Below are positions 1 through 8,635 of a stretch of DNA of 64,000 bases, one piece after another (the first letter of the stretch is position 1; every line of letters begins with the position of its first letter). The translations under genes and the position numbers were made by a program. This stretch comes from Planomonospora sp. ID82291. GTDB taxonomy: Bacteria > Actinomycetota > Actinomycetes > Streptosporangiales > Streptosporangiaceae. The notes under the pieces are model-generated. The model did not search any database and was not told the origin of the DNA. It was given only the letters and a program-made list of their open reading frames with translations. The stretch lies in contig NZ_JABTEX010000003.1 of assembly GCF_015711645.1 (NCBI RefSeq), positions 1 to 64,000 on the forward strand, in the 5' to 3' direction.

Positions 1-49
1 CTGAACGGTGATCTTGTGACTGGCTGACACCGTCACGATCACCGTTCAG
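1..49. repeat. Inverted repeat at the left window edge
   Basis: Positions 1-13 are perfectly complementary to 37-49, and a further 5 bp (16-20 with 32-36) pair inside a two-base bulge, so a long hairpin can form. No T-run follows. It could be a terminator of a gene outside the window or a mobile-element end. The next 75 bases (50-124) contain an A/T-richer stretch near 99-106 but no gene that I can support. Confidence 0.5.
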
Positions 50-124
50 GGGCATGCCCGCCCCACGACACACCGGCAAGCACACGAGGGCGTGGGGACT
101 TAAAACTGGCCACCAGCGGTGACC

Positions 125-1135
125 TCAACCCGGCCACCTGCGGCTACTTTTGCACGGCCACGGACATCGGAGAAGGCGCAGCAGGTCCCATTCGGTCTCG
201 CAGACGCGGCGGCCGATCGCGGCGAGTTCGACCGACCGGGCGCCCCCGGTCATGTACCGCATGGCCTGCATGACGCAGATGACGCCCCACTTGAGCACGC
301 CGAAGGACTCCCACCAGCGCAGCGCCTCCCGATCCACCCGGTATCCGCTCGCCTTCTCGTAGGCCTCGACGAGCTCGCCGTACTCACCGAACCCGCCGAC
401 CGGCAGGGGCGAGCCGAACCTCCATGACTTCACGCACAGCCATCCCAGGTCCTCCAGGGGGTCTCCCGCGTGGGCCAGCTCCCAGTCGAGCACCGCCCGG
501 ACGCCGTCAGGGCCGACGATGAGGTTGCCGTTGCGGAAATCGCCGTGCACGACGGTGATCCGGTCACACGGAGGGCGGGAGGAGGCCAGGCGCCGGAAGG
601 CCAGCTCGAATACCGGGTGCGGTCGACCGGTCAGGTCCAGCAGGTCGCGCCAGGTCGTCAGCGGATCACCTGGGACGGCCTGCGGACCGGGGACGGCCCG
701 GGGCGACGGTGCGGAGGCGTCGGGCAGGCAGGAGAGCGGCATGCGGTGGATCGCGGCCAGGATCTCCCCGCACCGGGCCGCCAGGCGCGGGCGCACGGCG
801 GCGAACGCCTCGTCCCGGAGGATCTTGCGGGGGATCGTCTCCCCGGGCACCCGGGTCATCAGGATGTGCGCCCCACCGGCCGACAGGATCCGGGGGACCG
901 GGACGTCCCCCGCGGTGGCGGCCCGCATCAGCGCGGCCTCCCCGGCCAGCCCGATCCCCGACCCCGGAGCGGAACCGGGTGAGTCGAGGCGCAGGATCAG
1001 CTCGTGGACGCCTCCGGCGGGGTCCACCGCGTCGAGCGCCCACGTCTCGCGGGACGCCCCGCCCGGCAGCCGGACCTCCGCCGTGACCGTCGTTCCCTCG
1101 CCGAGCGCGTCGGCGAGGATCTCGTCTCTGTCCAT
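125..1135 (-). CDS. APH-fold phosphotransferase family protein
   Basis: This 336-residue protein has the aminoglycoside phosphotransferase/choline kinase fold: a Brenner-type catalytic loop with HGDFRNGNL, followed about 15 residues later by the metal-binding DWELAHAGDP. In actinomycetes such proteins next to an acyl-CoA dehydrogenase form a recurrent catabolic pair of unknown substrate, and they are rarely true antibiotic kinases. The ATG at 1135 was chosen because GAGGAG lies just upstream; the frame stays open further 5' but that stretch is low-complexity and overlaps the neighbour. It probably shares an operon with the dehydrogenase upstream (1254-2444) and functionally with the DUF6285 protein at 2497. 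The reaction it catalyses is not known. Confidence 0.85.
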   Translation of the reverse strand: MDRDEILADALGEGTTVTAEVRLPGGASRETWALDAVDPAGGVHELILRLDSPGSAPGSGIGLAGEAALMRAATAGDVPVPRILSAGGAHILMTRVPGETIPRKILRDEAFAAVRPRLAARCGEILAAIHRMPLSCLPDASAPSPRAVPGPQAVPGDPLTTWRDLLDLTGRPHPVFELAFRRLASSRPPCDRITVVHGDFRNGNLIVGPDGVRAVLDWELAHAGDPLEDLGWLCVKSWRFGSPLPVGGFGEYGELVEAYEKASGYRVDREALRWWESFGVLKWGVICVMQAMRYMTGGARSVELAAIGRRVCETEWDLLRLLRCPWPCKSSRRWPG

Positions 1136-1156
1136 CCGTCCTCTCCTCGTGGAGTG

Positions 1157-1248
1157 CCCGGCCCCGCACAGCCCGGCCCCGCACAGCCCGGCCCGGTGCC
1201 CGTCGGTCGCTCCCGCAGGGCGTGCCGGTCGCTCCCGCAGGGCGTGCC
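1157..1248. repeat. Two short tandem duplications between operon genes
   Basis: The 118-bp gap between the dehydrogenase and the phosphotransferase holds a 15-bp unit repeated 2.5 times (1157-1194) and a 22-bp unit present twice exactly (1205-1248). They resemble slipped-strand duplications like those at several other places in this window. No promoter is evident. Confidence 0.8.
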
Positions 1249-1253
1249 GGCCC

Positions 1254-2444
<1,191 letters not shown>

Positions 2445-2496
2445 GCAATGATCTCACCGGAGATTCGTTGCCCAGTCAACGGATAAGGAGTCCTTT

Positions 2497-2988
2497 ATGT
2501 CGCAGCCCGGAGCGCCGCAGGATCCGCAGAGCGCGGAACGGCCATCGGCCGGTCCCGCTCCCGGTCCCGCTCCCGGTCCCGGTCCCGGTTCCGGTCCCGG
2601 TTCCGGTCCCGGTCCCGGTCCCGGTTCCGGTTCCGGTTCTGTTCCCGGTTCCGGTCCCGGTCCTCATGACGTTCCGTCGGCGGCCCGGCTCGTCGCCGCG
2701 GTCCGTGACTTCCTGGAGGACGACGTGCTCCCCGCGGTCCAGGGCAGGGTGCGCTTCCACACCAGGATCGCCGTCAACGTGCTCGGCATGGTCGAGCGGG
2801 AGCTGGAACTCGGCCCGGGGCAGGCGGCCGGGCACGCGGCCCGCCTCGGCGAGCTGGGATTCGCCTCCGACGCCGAGCTCGCCGCCGCCGTCCGCGAAGG
2901 GCTGGACCATCCCGCGCTCGTCGCCGCCCTGATCGAGGCCGTCCGGGACAAGCTCGCGGTGGCGAACCCGGCCTACCTGAACGGCTGA
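2497..2988 (+). CDS. DUF6285 domain protein with Pro-Gly-Ser N-terminal extension
   Basis: This 163-residue protein carries a C-terminal domain (about residues 55-163) that resembles DUF6285, a family usually encoded beside an APH-type phosphotransferase and an acyl-CoA dehydrogenase, as here. Its function is unknown. Residues about 16-53 are a low-complexity proline/glycine/serine tract encoded by a degenerate 6-bp nucleotide repeat (about 2560-2665), probably a disordered linker and not part of the fold. A good AAGGAG ribosome site precedes the ATG at 2497. It diverges from 1254-2444 with only 52 bp between the starts, so the promoters are back to back. Confidence 0.8.
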   Translation: MSQPGAPQDPQSAERPSAGPAPGPAPGPGPGSGPGSGPGPGPGSGSGSVPGSGPGPHDVPSAARLVAAVRDFLEDDVLPAVQGRVRFHTRIAVNVLGMVERELELGPGQAAGHAARLGELGFASDAELAAAVREGLDHPALVAALIEAVRDKLAVANPAYLNG

Positions 2989-3074
2989 CGCGCCGCGGCG
3001 GGGCCGGCCGGGGAACGCCGCGGCGCTCCCCGGGACGGACGCCCGCCGCGTCGCCGGTACGGCCCGGATGACCG

Positions 3075-3118
3075 GGGGTACGGCTCGCGCCGCCGCCGCG
3101 AGGCGCGAGCCGTACCCC
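3075..3118. terminator. Bidirectional hairpin terminator
   Basis: A perfect 17-bp stem (3075-3091 with 3102-3118) closes a 10-nt loop between the convergent genes 2497-2988 and 3132-4730. It lacks a long T-run, as is common in high-GC actinomycetes. Confidence 0.85.
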
Positions 3119-3131
3119 GTCGCGGAGCGGG

Positions 3132-4730
3132 TCAGTGGGCTCCCGGCGTGAGGTCGAGGTCCTTGATGCGGGGGTCGCCCTCGTCGGCGAGGTAGTGGTC
3201 GGGGTGGGTGGCGTCCTCGCCGTCGGCGAGCCCGGCGGCGCGTGCGACGAGCGTGCCGAGGGCCGCGACGGCCAGGTTGACGGCCAGGGCGAGGACGCCC
3301 GCGTAGACGGTCATCTTCGTGTCCAGGCCGAGTTTGCCCAGCGGGAACGCCGATCCGGCGAAGTGCAGCTTGCCGGTGGCCGGGTTGCCGATGTTGTAGA
3401 GCAGCAGCATGCCCGCGCCCATGCCGGCGATCCAGCCGGCGATCAGGCCGACGCGGTGGAACCAGCGGGTGTACAGGCCCAGTGCCACGGCCGGGAGCGT
3501 CTGCAGGATGATGACGCCGCCGATGAGCTGGAGGTCGATGGAGAAGCCGGTGTCCAGGAAGAGGATGCAGGCCACCGCGCCGACCTTGACCAGCAGTGAG
3601 GTGATCTTCGAGACGCGGGCCTCGTCGGCGTCGCTCGCGTCCGGCTTGAGGTACTCCTTGTAGACGTTGCGGGTGAACAGGTTCGCCGCGGCGATCGACA
3701 TGATCGCTGCGGGGACCAGGGCGCCGATGCCGATCGCGGCGTAGGCCACGCCGGTGAACCAGTCGGGGAACATCTGGTCGAACAGCCGCGGCACGATCGT
3801 GTTGTTGTCCTTGCCGATCGGCGTGGTCCCGGCCGCGATGGCCATGAAACCGAGCAGCGCGATCAGGCCGAGCAGCAGGCTGTAGGCGGGCAGCGCGGAC
3901 ATGTTCCGCTTGATCACGTTGCGGTTCTTCGACGCCAGCACGCCGGTGACGCTGTGCGGGTAGAGGAAGAGCGCCAGCGCCGAGCCGAAGGCCAGTGTGA
4001 CGTACTGCAGCTGGTTTCCGGCGTTGAGCAGGATGCCGTCGCCGGGTGCGGGGGAGGCGGCGAACTTGGCCTGCGCCCTGTCGAAGATCACGTCCCAGCC
4101 GCCCAGCTTGGCCGGGATGACGATGACCGCGGCCAGGATCACGACGTAGATCAGCGTGTCCTTGACGAAGGCGATCAGCGCGGGGGCGCGCAGGCCCGAC
4201 TGGTAGGTGTAGGCGGCCAGGATCGCGAACGCGATGATGATCGGCAGGTGCCCGGTCACGCCCATCGACTTCAGCACGGCCTCGATGCCGACGAGCTGCA
4301 GGGCGATGTACGGCATGGTCGCGACGATGCCGGTGATCGCGATCAGCAGGGCGAGGGTGGGGGAGCCGAAGCGGGCCCGGACGAAGTCGGCCGGGGTCAC
4401 GAAGCCGTGGATGTGCGAGACCGACCACAACCGGATCAGCACCAGGAACACCATGGGATAGATGACGACGGTGTACGGCACGGCGAAGAAGCCCATCGCG
4501 CCCGTGCCCCACAGCAGGGCGGGCACGGCCACGAAGGTGTAGGCGGTGTAGAGGTCGCCGCCGACCAGGAACCAGGTGACCCAGGAGCCGAAGCTCCGGC
4601 CGCCCAGGCCCCACTCGTCGAGGCTGGCCAGGTCCTTGGGCCGGCGCCAGCGCGAGGCGACGAACCCCATGCCGCTGACGACCAGGAACAGGACGGTGAA
4701 GATGACGATCTCGGTCAGGTGCTCCTGCAC
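3132..4730 (-). CDS. Sodium:solute symporter (SSF family), monocarboxylate type
   Basis: This 532-residue integral membrane protein of the SSF family has about 13 hydrophobic segments and should import a small organic anion with sodium or protons. The N-terminus reads as a periplasmic start plus TM1, then the family-typical GGRSFGSWVTW and the FVTPADFVRARFGS region. The pairing with a small DUF3311 membrane protein (4735-4950) directly upstream is typical of the actinobacterial monocarboxylate/MctP-like branch. The GTG at 4730 lies 4 bp after the DUF3311 stop, so the two are translationally linked. Substrate is inferred from family only. Confidence 0.9.
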   Translation of the reverse strand: MQEHLTEIVIFTVLFLVVSGMGFVASRWRRPKDLASLDEWGLGGRSFGSWVTWFLVGGDLYTAYTFVAVPALLWGTGAMGFFAVPYTVVIYPMVFLVLIRLWSVSHIHGFVTPADFVRARFGSPTLALLIAITGIVATMPYIALQLVGIEAVLKSMGVTGHLPIIIAFAILAAYTYQSGLRAPALIAFVKDTLIYVVILAAVIVIPAKLGGWDVIFDRAQAKFAASPAPGDGILLNAGNQLQYVTLAFGSALALFLYPHSVTGVLASKNRNVIKRNMSALPAYSLLLGLIALLGFMAIAAGTTPIGKDNNTIVPRLFDQMFPDWFTGVAYAAIGIGALVPAAIMSIAAANLFTRNVYKEYLKPDASDADEARVSKITSLLVKVGAVACILFLDTGFSIDLQLIGGVIILQTLPAVALGLYTRWFHRVGLIAGWIAGMGAGMLLLYNIGNPATGKLHFAGSAFPLGKLGLDTKMTVYAGVLALAVNLAVAALGTLVARAAGLADGEDATHPDHYLADEGDPRIKDLDLTPGAH

Positions 4731-4734
4731 GACG

Positions 4735-4950
4735 TCACCGCCCCCGCTTGGTCATCTGGTAGACGATCGTGGTGCACGTGACGCCGACCGCGATGAAGGC
4801 GAGCTGGAGCCAGTAGAACATCGGGAAGCCGAGCAGCCGGGGCTCGTCCGAATTGAACAGGAAGGGGAGCAGGGGCAGGACGATCGGCACGATCAGCAGC
4901 CAGTTCCACGGACTGCGGTCGCTCCGATCCTGCTTCGGTGCGGTCAACAC
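4735..4950 (-). CDS. DUF3311 small membrane protein
   Basis: This 71-residue protein has two transmembrane helices (about residues 15-33 and 45-63) with the NWLLIVPIVLPLLPFLFN and FYWLQLAF patterns of DUF3311. It is commonly encoded immediately upstream of an SSF-type symporter, as here, and is probably an accessory subunit. I placed the start at the GTG at 4950 because GAGGAG sits 5 nt upstream; the frame is open upstream, but that extension crosses intergenic repeats and is not believable. Confidence 0.85.
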   Translation of the reverse strand: MLTAPKQDRSDRSPWNWLLIVPIVLPLLPFLFNSDEPRLLGFPMFYWLQLAFIAVGVTCTTIVYQMTKRGR

Positions 4951-5128
4951 GAGCTCCTCGTGACGGAGGGAACCGGTCGGCCGGAGGCCGACCCTTCGGG
5001 GTGACCGGCAGGGTAACCACGTGATCATTTCATCGCGGTCACCGAGCGCCGAACGGACCCGTTGGCGCGCCGAGTGGTCGGTCGTCCCGGTCCCGGGTGC
5101 GCCCAGGAGGTCGGCCGGCGCCGGCGTC

Positions 5129-5280
5129 GTCGGCGTGCCGGCCGTCCAGATGCCCGCGGCACGGTCGGCGTGCCGGCCGTCCAGATGCCCGCGGCACGGT
5201 CGGCGTCGAGCGTGGCGGGGTAGAGCGGTCTCCGGCCGAGTGAGATCGGAACGGGTGAGATCGGAACGGGTGAGATCGAG
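5129..5280. repeat. Intergenic tandem repeats
   Basis: The 457-bp gap between the DUF3311 gene and the first NRPS gene contains a 35-bp unit repeated 2.2 times (5129-5210) and, from about 5237 to 5280, a 15-bp unit repeated almost three times. Spacing is direct, without intervening spacers, so this is not a CRISPR. Apart from these repeats and the promoter at 5355-5401 I see nothing in the gap. Confidence 0.85.
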
Positions 5281-5354
5281 GGCTCCGAGGTCCTCGCCGG
5301 AGCGCCGGTCCCACGGCCGCATCCGCTGGTGGGATGAACCTCGGTACCGCCATG

Positions 5355-5401
5355 ATCCCCCTTTTGTGTGACATCCGAATGATCGGGGCGACACGTACCG
5401 T
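5355..5401 (+). promoter_or_regulatory. Cluster promoter with palindromic operator, leaderless start
   Basis: ATCCCC-N6-TGTGAC (5355-5372) is followed after exactly 23 nt by the -10-like TACCGT (5396-5401), and the ATG of the NRPS gene lies 7 nt further. The same 6-6-6 palindrome with 23-nt spacing occurs at several other promoters in this window. The predicted transcript starts at or next to the ATG, which explains the lack of a ribosome site. Confidence 0.6.
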
Positions 5402-5407
5402 TCGGCT

Positions 5408-8400
5408 ATGGCATCCCCTTCCCGGGCTCCGAGCCGTCATATCGCTCCGCGCACTCCCTACGAGGAGGTCATCGCGGGAATCTGGCGCGATGTCCTCGAC
5501 CGTTCGCATCTGGGCGTGTCCGACGACTTCTTCGAACTGGGCGGGCACTCTCTGCTGGCGCCCAAGGTGACAGCGCGCATCAGGAAGATCCTGGGTGTGC
5601 GGGTCTCCGTGAAGGAGTTCTTCGCCGCTCCCACCGTGGCGGGGCTGGCGGCGGCGGTGGCGGCGCGGGCGTCGTCCGGGGCCTCCGCCGCCGAGCCGCG
5701 GGCCGCGGATGCCGGGCCGCGGGCCGCGGACGCCGAGCCGGTGCTCTCGTTCGACCAGGAGCGGCTGTGGCTGGAGAACCAGCTTCGGCCGGGGACCGCG
5801 TACAACGTGCACGGGCGGCGGCGGCTGACCGGGCCGCTCGACGTGGCCGCGATGGAGGGCGGCATCCGCGCGATCCTCTTGCGGCACGAGACGCTGCGCA
5901 CCCGCTTCCCCACGGTGGACGGGCGGCCGGTCCAGGTGGTGGACGACCTCGGCGAGGACTGGCGGCTGGAGGTCGTCGAGGGCGCGGACGAGGACGAGGC
6001 CCGCCGGCTGGCGGACGAGCAGGCCACCGCTCCTTTCGATCTGGCGCGGGGGCCGCTGTTCCGGTGCCTGCTGGTCAAGCTGGGCGACACCGAGCACGTG
6101 CTGGCCGTCACCATGCACCACATCATCTCCGACGCCTGGTCGGTCGGCCTGCTCGTGCGCGAGCTGTCGGCACTGTACGAGGCGGGCGGTGACGCGGAGC
6201 GGGCGGGGCTGGCCGAGCTGCCGATCCAGTACAGGGACTACGCGGTGTGGCAGCGGGCCGCGCTGACCGGTGAGGCGCTCCAGCGGGAGGTGGGCTACTG
6301 GCGCGAGCACCTGGCCGACGCCCCGCCGCCGCTGGTGCTGCCGCTGGCCCGGCGGTTCTCGCCGGCCCGGGGCGCGCGGGGGGAGCGGCTGCGGTTCGAC
6401 CTGTCTCCGGAGGAGACCGGGGAACTGCACGCGCTGTGCCGTGAGCACGGTGTGACGCCGTTCATGGTGGTGCTGGCGAGCCTGGCGACCACGCTGAGCC
6501 GGTGGTCCGGACAGCGGGACATGGTGATCGGCGTGCCGGTCGCCGGCCGGACGGACGAGGGAACGGACCGGCTGATCGGGTTTTTCGTCAACACGCTGCC
6601 GTTCCGCGTGGACCTGTCGGGCGAGCCGACCTTCGCCGACCTGCTGGGCCGTGTGCGCCGGGTCGCGCTGGACGGGTACGCGCACTCCGACGCGCCGTTC
6701 GACGTGCTGGTGAAGGAGCTGCGGGTACCGCGGGACCCGCGCCGGACGCCGCTGTTCCAGGTGCTGCTCAACGTGATCGACGGCCCCGTGACTGAGGAGA
6801 TCACCGGTGTCGCGGTCGAGCCCATGGAGACGCCCGCGCTGGACAGCAAGTTCGATCTCATGGTCAGTGCGCAGGAGGTCGGGTCCGCGCTGCAGGTCCA
6901 TCTGGAGTTCAACGCCGAGCGGTACCAGCCGGCGATGATGCGGGTGCTCGCGGAGCATCTGCGCGTGTTCCTGCGCGCCGCGGTGGAGGATCCCGCACGG
7001 GAGCTGCCGGACTACCCGCCGCACGCGGTCGAGGAGGCGCCCGCCGGCGACTGGCCTGTGGCGGAGCCGCATCGGGCCGTGGATCGGTTCGCGCGGGGCC
7101 GGGATCGCGTCGCGGTGGTCGACCGGGACGGCGAGTGGAGCTACCGCCGGCTGAGCCGGGCGGCCGATCGGGTGGCCCGGGTCCTGTCGGAGCGCGCCGC
7201 GTCGCAGACGGAGCATTTCGGGGTGGTACGGCGGGCCTCCGCGGCATTCGTGGCCGCTGTCCTGGGCTGCGGGAAAGCGGGTGCGACCTTCTCGGTGATC
7301 GAGGAGGCGGGCCCGGTCGCGGCGCGGTACCTCGGGGTCTCCGCGGTGGTCGACGTGCGTCCGGGGAGCGAGGCGGACATCGATCTCAGTCCGATCTTCG
7401 CCGACGTGAACGACACGGACGGCACGCCGGCGCCAGGGGATCCGGGGCGGGCGGAGACCGACTGGGCGGTTCGGCGGTTCGGGCTGGACGAGGACGATCG
7501 GTTCGCGGTGCTGTCGGCTCTGCCCGGCCACCTGGCCTCGGCGATGTCCAGCGCGTTGAGCGCCGGAGCGGTGCTGCTCCTGCCGGAGCGCGGCGACCTC
7601 GCCTGGCTGAGGGAGAACGCCGCCACCGTCGCCTACCTGACCCCGGCGATCCTGCGCGGTCTGGACGCCGCCCACGAGACGCTCCCGGCGCTGCGGTACG
7701 CCTTCATCGAGAACTCCGGCGAGCTGATCTCCCACGACCTCGTGGCGCTGCGCCACCTGGCGCCCCGCTGCCGGGGGGTCGGCGTCCACCGGGTGGGCCG
7801 CGACGGGCGGCCCCTCGCCGCATACCCGGTCCCGGCCGACTGGCAGCCGCAGACCGCGGGCGTGCGGGTGCCGCTGAGCGGCGATCCGGCCGACGACCGG
7901 GCCGAGCTGCGTCACCCCGGCGGACGGCCGGCCGCGGTCGGGGAGGTGGCCGAACTCTGCTCCGGCTCCCAGCGCACCGGAGACCTCGCCCGCCGCTGGA
8001 CGGACGGCACACTCGAATTCGTCGGACGGGCGGACGCCGATCCCGTCGAGACGCTGGCCGCGCTGCGCGACGGGCCGGACGTCCGCGACGCGCTGGTGAC
8101 CGAGCACGTCGCCGCGGACGGCCGGATCGTGCTCGTCGGCTACCTCGCCGGCCCCGACCCCGCGCTCGGCACCGTCAGGATCCGGCAGTATCTCCTCACG
8201 GTGCTGCCCGACTCCTCGATGCCCGAGCGGCTGTTCGTCCTCGACCGGCTGCCGCGCACCCGCGACGGCGACTACGACCTCGACGCCCTTCCCGTTCCCG
8301 ACGGCAGCGGCCCGCCCGACGACTACGCGGCCCCGAGCACGCCGATAGAACACCGCCTGACCGCGATCTTCGAGGAGCTTCTCGGCATCGATCGGGTCGG

Positions 8401-8635
8401 CGTCCACGACACCTTCTTCGAGCTGAGCGGCTTCTCGCTGCTGGCCACCCAGCTCGCCTCGCGCATCCGCGACACGTTCGGCATCGAGCTGTCCCTGCGG
8501 GAGGTCTTCGGCTCGCCGACGGTGGAGAGCCTGGCCCAGCTGGTCGTCCGCGCCCAGGGGGAGCTGTACGGCGCCGACGACCTCGAAGCGCTGCTGAACG
8601 AGATCGAGTCGGCCGACCGGGAGCACGACCGGTGA
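5408..8635 (+). CDS. NRPS: T-C-A*-T with inactive adenylation domain
   Basis: This 1075-residue peptide synthetase begins with a carrier domain (residues 16-90; Ser48 in FFELGGHSLL), then a condensation domain (about 112-545; HHIISDAW at 237-244), then an adenylation-like domain (about 555-955), and a final carrier domain (969-1048; Ser1010 in FFELSGFSLL). The adenylation-like domain keeps RTGDLARRWTDGTLEFVGR, but the glycine-rich ATP loop (YTSGSTGxPKG), the YGPTE motif and the A10 lysine (NGK is DGDYDL) are missing, so it should not make aminoacyl-AMP. The first carrier has no A domain on this protein and probably serves the free-standing Thr A domain at 11027. The C-terminal tail looks like a docking segment. 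There is no ribosome site; the start is predicted leaderless. Confidence 0.93.
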   Translation: MASPSRAPSRHIAPRTPYEEVIAGIWRDVLDRSHLGVSDDFFELGGHSLLAPKVTARIRKILGVRVSVKEFFAAPTVAGLAAAVAARASSGASAAEPRAADAGPRAADAEPVLSFDQERLWLENQLRPGTAYNVHGRRRLTGPLDVAAMEGGIRAILLRHETLRTRFPTVDGRPVQVVDDLGEDWRLEVVEGADEDEARRLADEQATAPFDLARGPLFRCLLVKLGDTEHVLAVTMHHIISDAWSVGLLVRELSALYEAGGDAERAGLAELPIQYRDYAVWQRAALTGEALQREVGYWREHLADAPPPLVLPLARRFSPARGARGERLRFDLSPEETGELHALCREHGVTPFMVVLASLATTLSRWSGQRDMVIGVPVAGRTDEGTDRLIGFFVNTLPFRVDLSGEPTFADLLGRVRRVALDGYAHSDAPFDVLVKELRVPRDPRRTPLFQVLLNVIDGPVTEEITGVAVEPMETPALDSKFDLMVSAQEVGSALQVHLEFNAERYQPAMMRVLAEHLRVFLRAAVEDPARELPDYPPHAVEEAPAGDWPVAEPHRAVDRFARGRDRVAVVDRDGEWSYRRLSRAADRVARVLSERAASQTEHFGVVRRASAAFVAAVLGCGKAGATFSVIEEAGPVAARYLGVSAVVDVRPGSEADIDLSPIFADVNDTDGTPAPGDPGRAETDWAVRRFGLDEDDRFAVLSALPGHLASAMSSALSAGAVLLLPERGDLAWLRENAATVAYLTPAILRGLDAAHETLPALRYAFIENSGELISHDLVALRHLAPRCRGVGVHRVGRDGRPLAAYPVPADWQPQTAGVRVPLSGDPADDRAELRHPGGRPAAVGEVAELCSGSQRTGDLARRWTDGTLEFVGRADADPVETLAALRDGPDVRDALVTEHVAADGRIVLVGYLAGPDPALGTVRIRQYLLTVLPDSSMPERLFVLDRLPRTRDGDYDLDALPVPDGSGPPDDYAAPSTPIEHRLTAIFEELLGIDRVGVHDTFFELSGFSLLATQLASRIRDTFGIELSLREVFGSPTVESLAQLVVRAQGELYGADDLEALLNEIESADREHDR

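Noticed and set aside
125-1135. Antibiotic resistance kinase of the peptide cluster
   Set aside because: The APH-fold gene pairs with an acyl-CoA dehydrogenase and a DUF6285 gene and lies outside the operator-bearing cluster, behind the symporter genes.
5129-5210. CRISPR-like direct repeats
   Set aside because: The 35-bp unit is tandem with no spacer and only about two copies.
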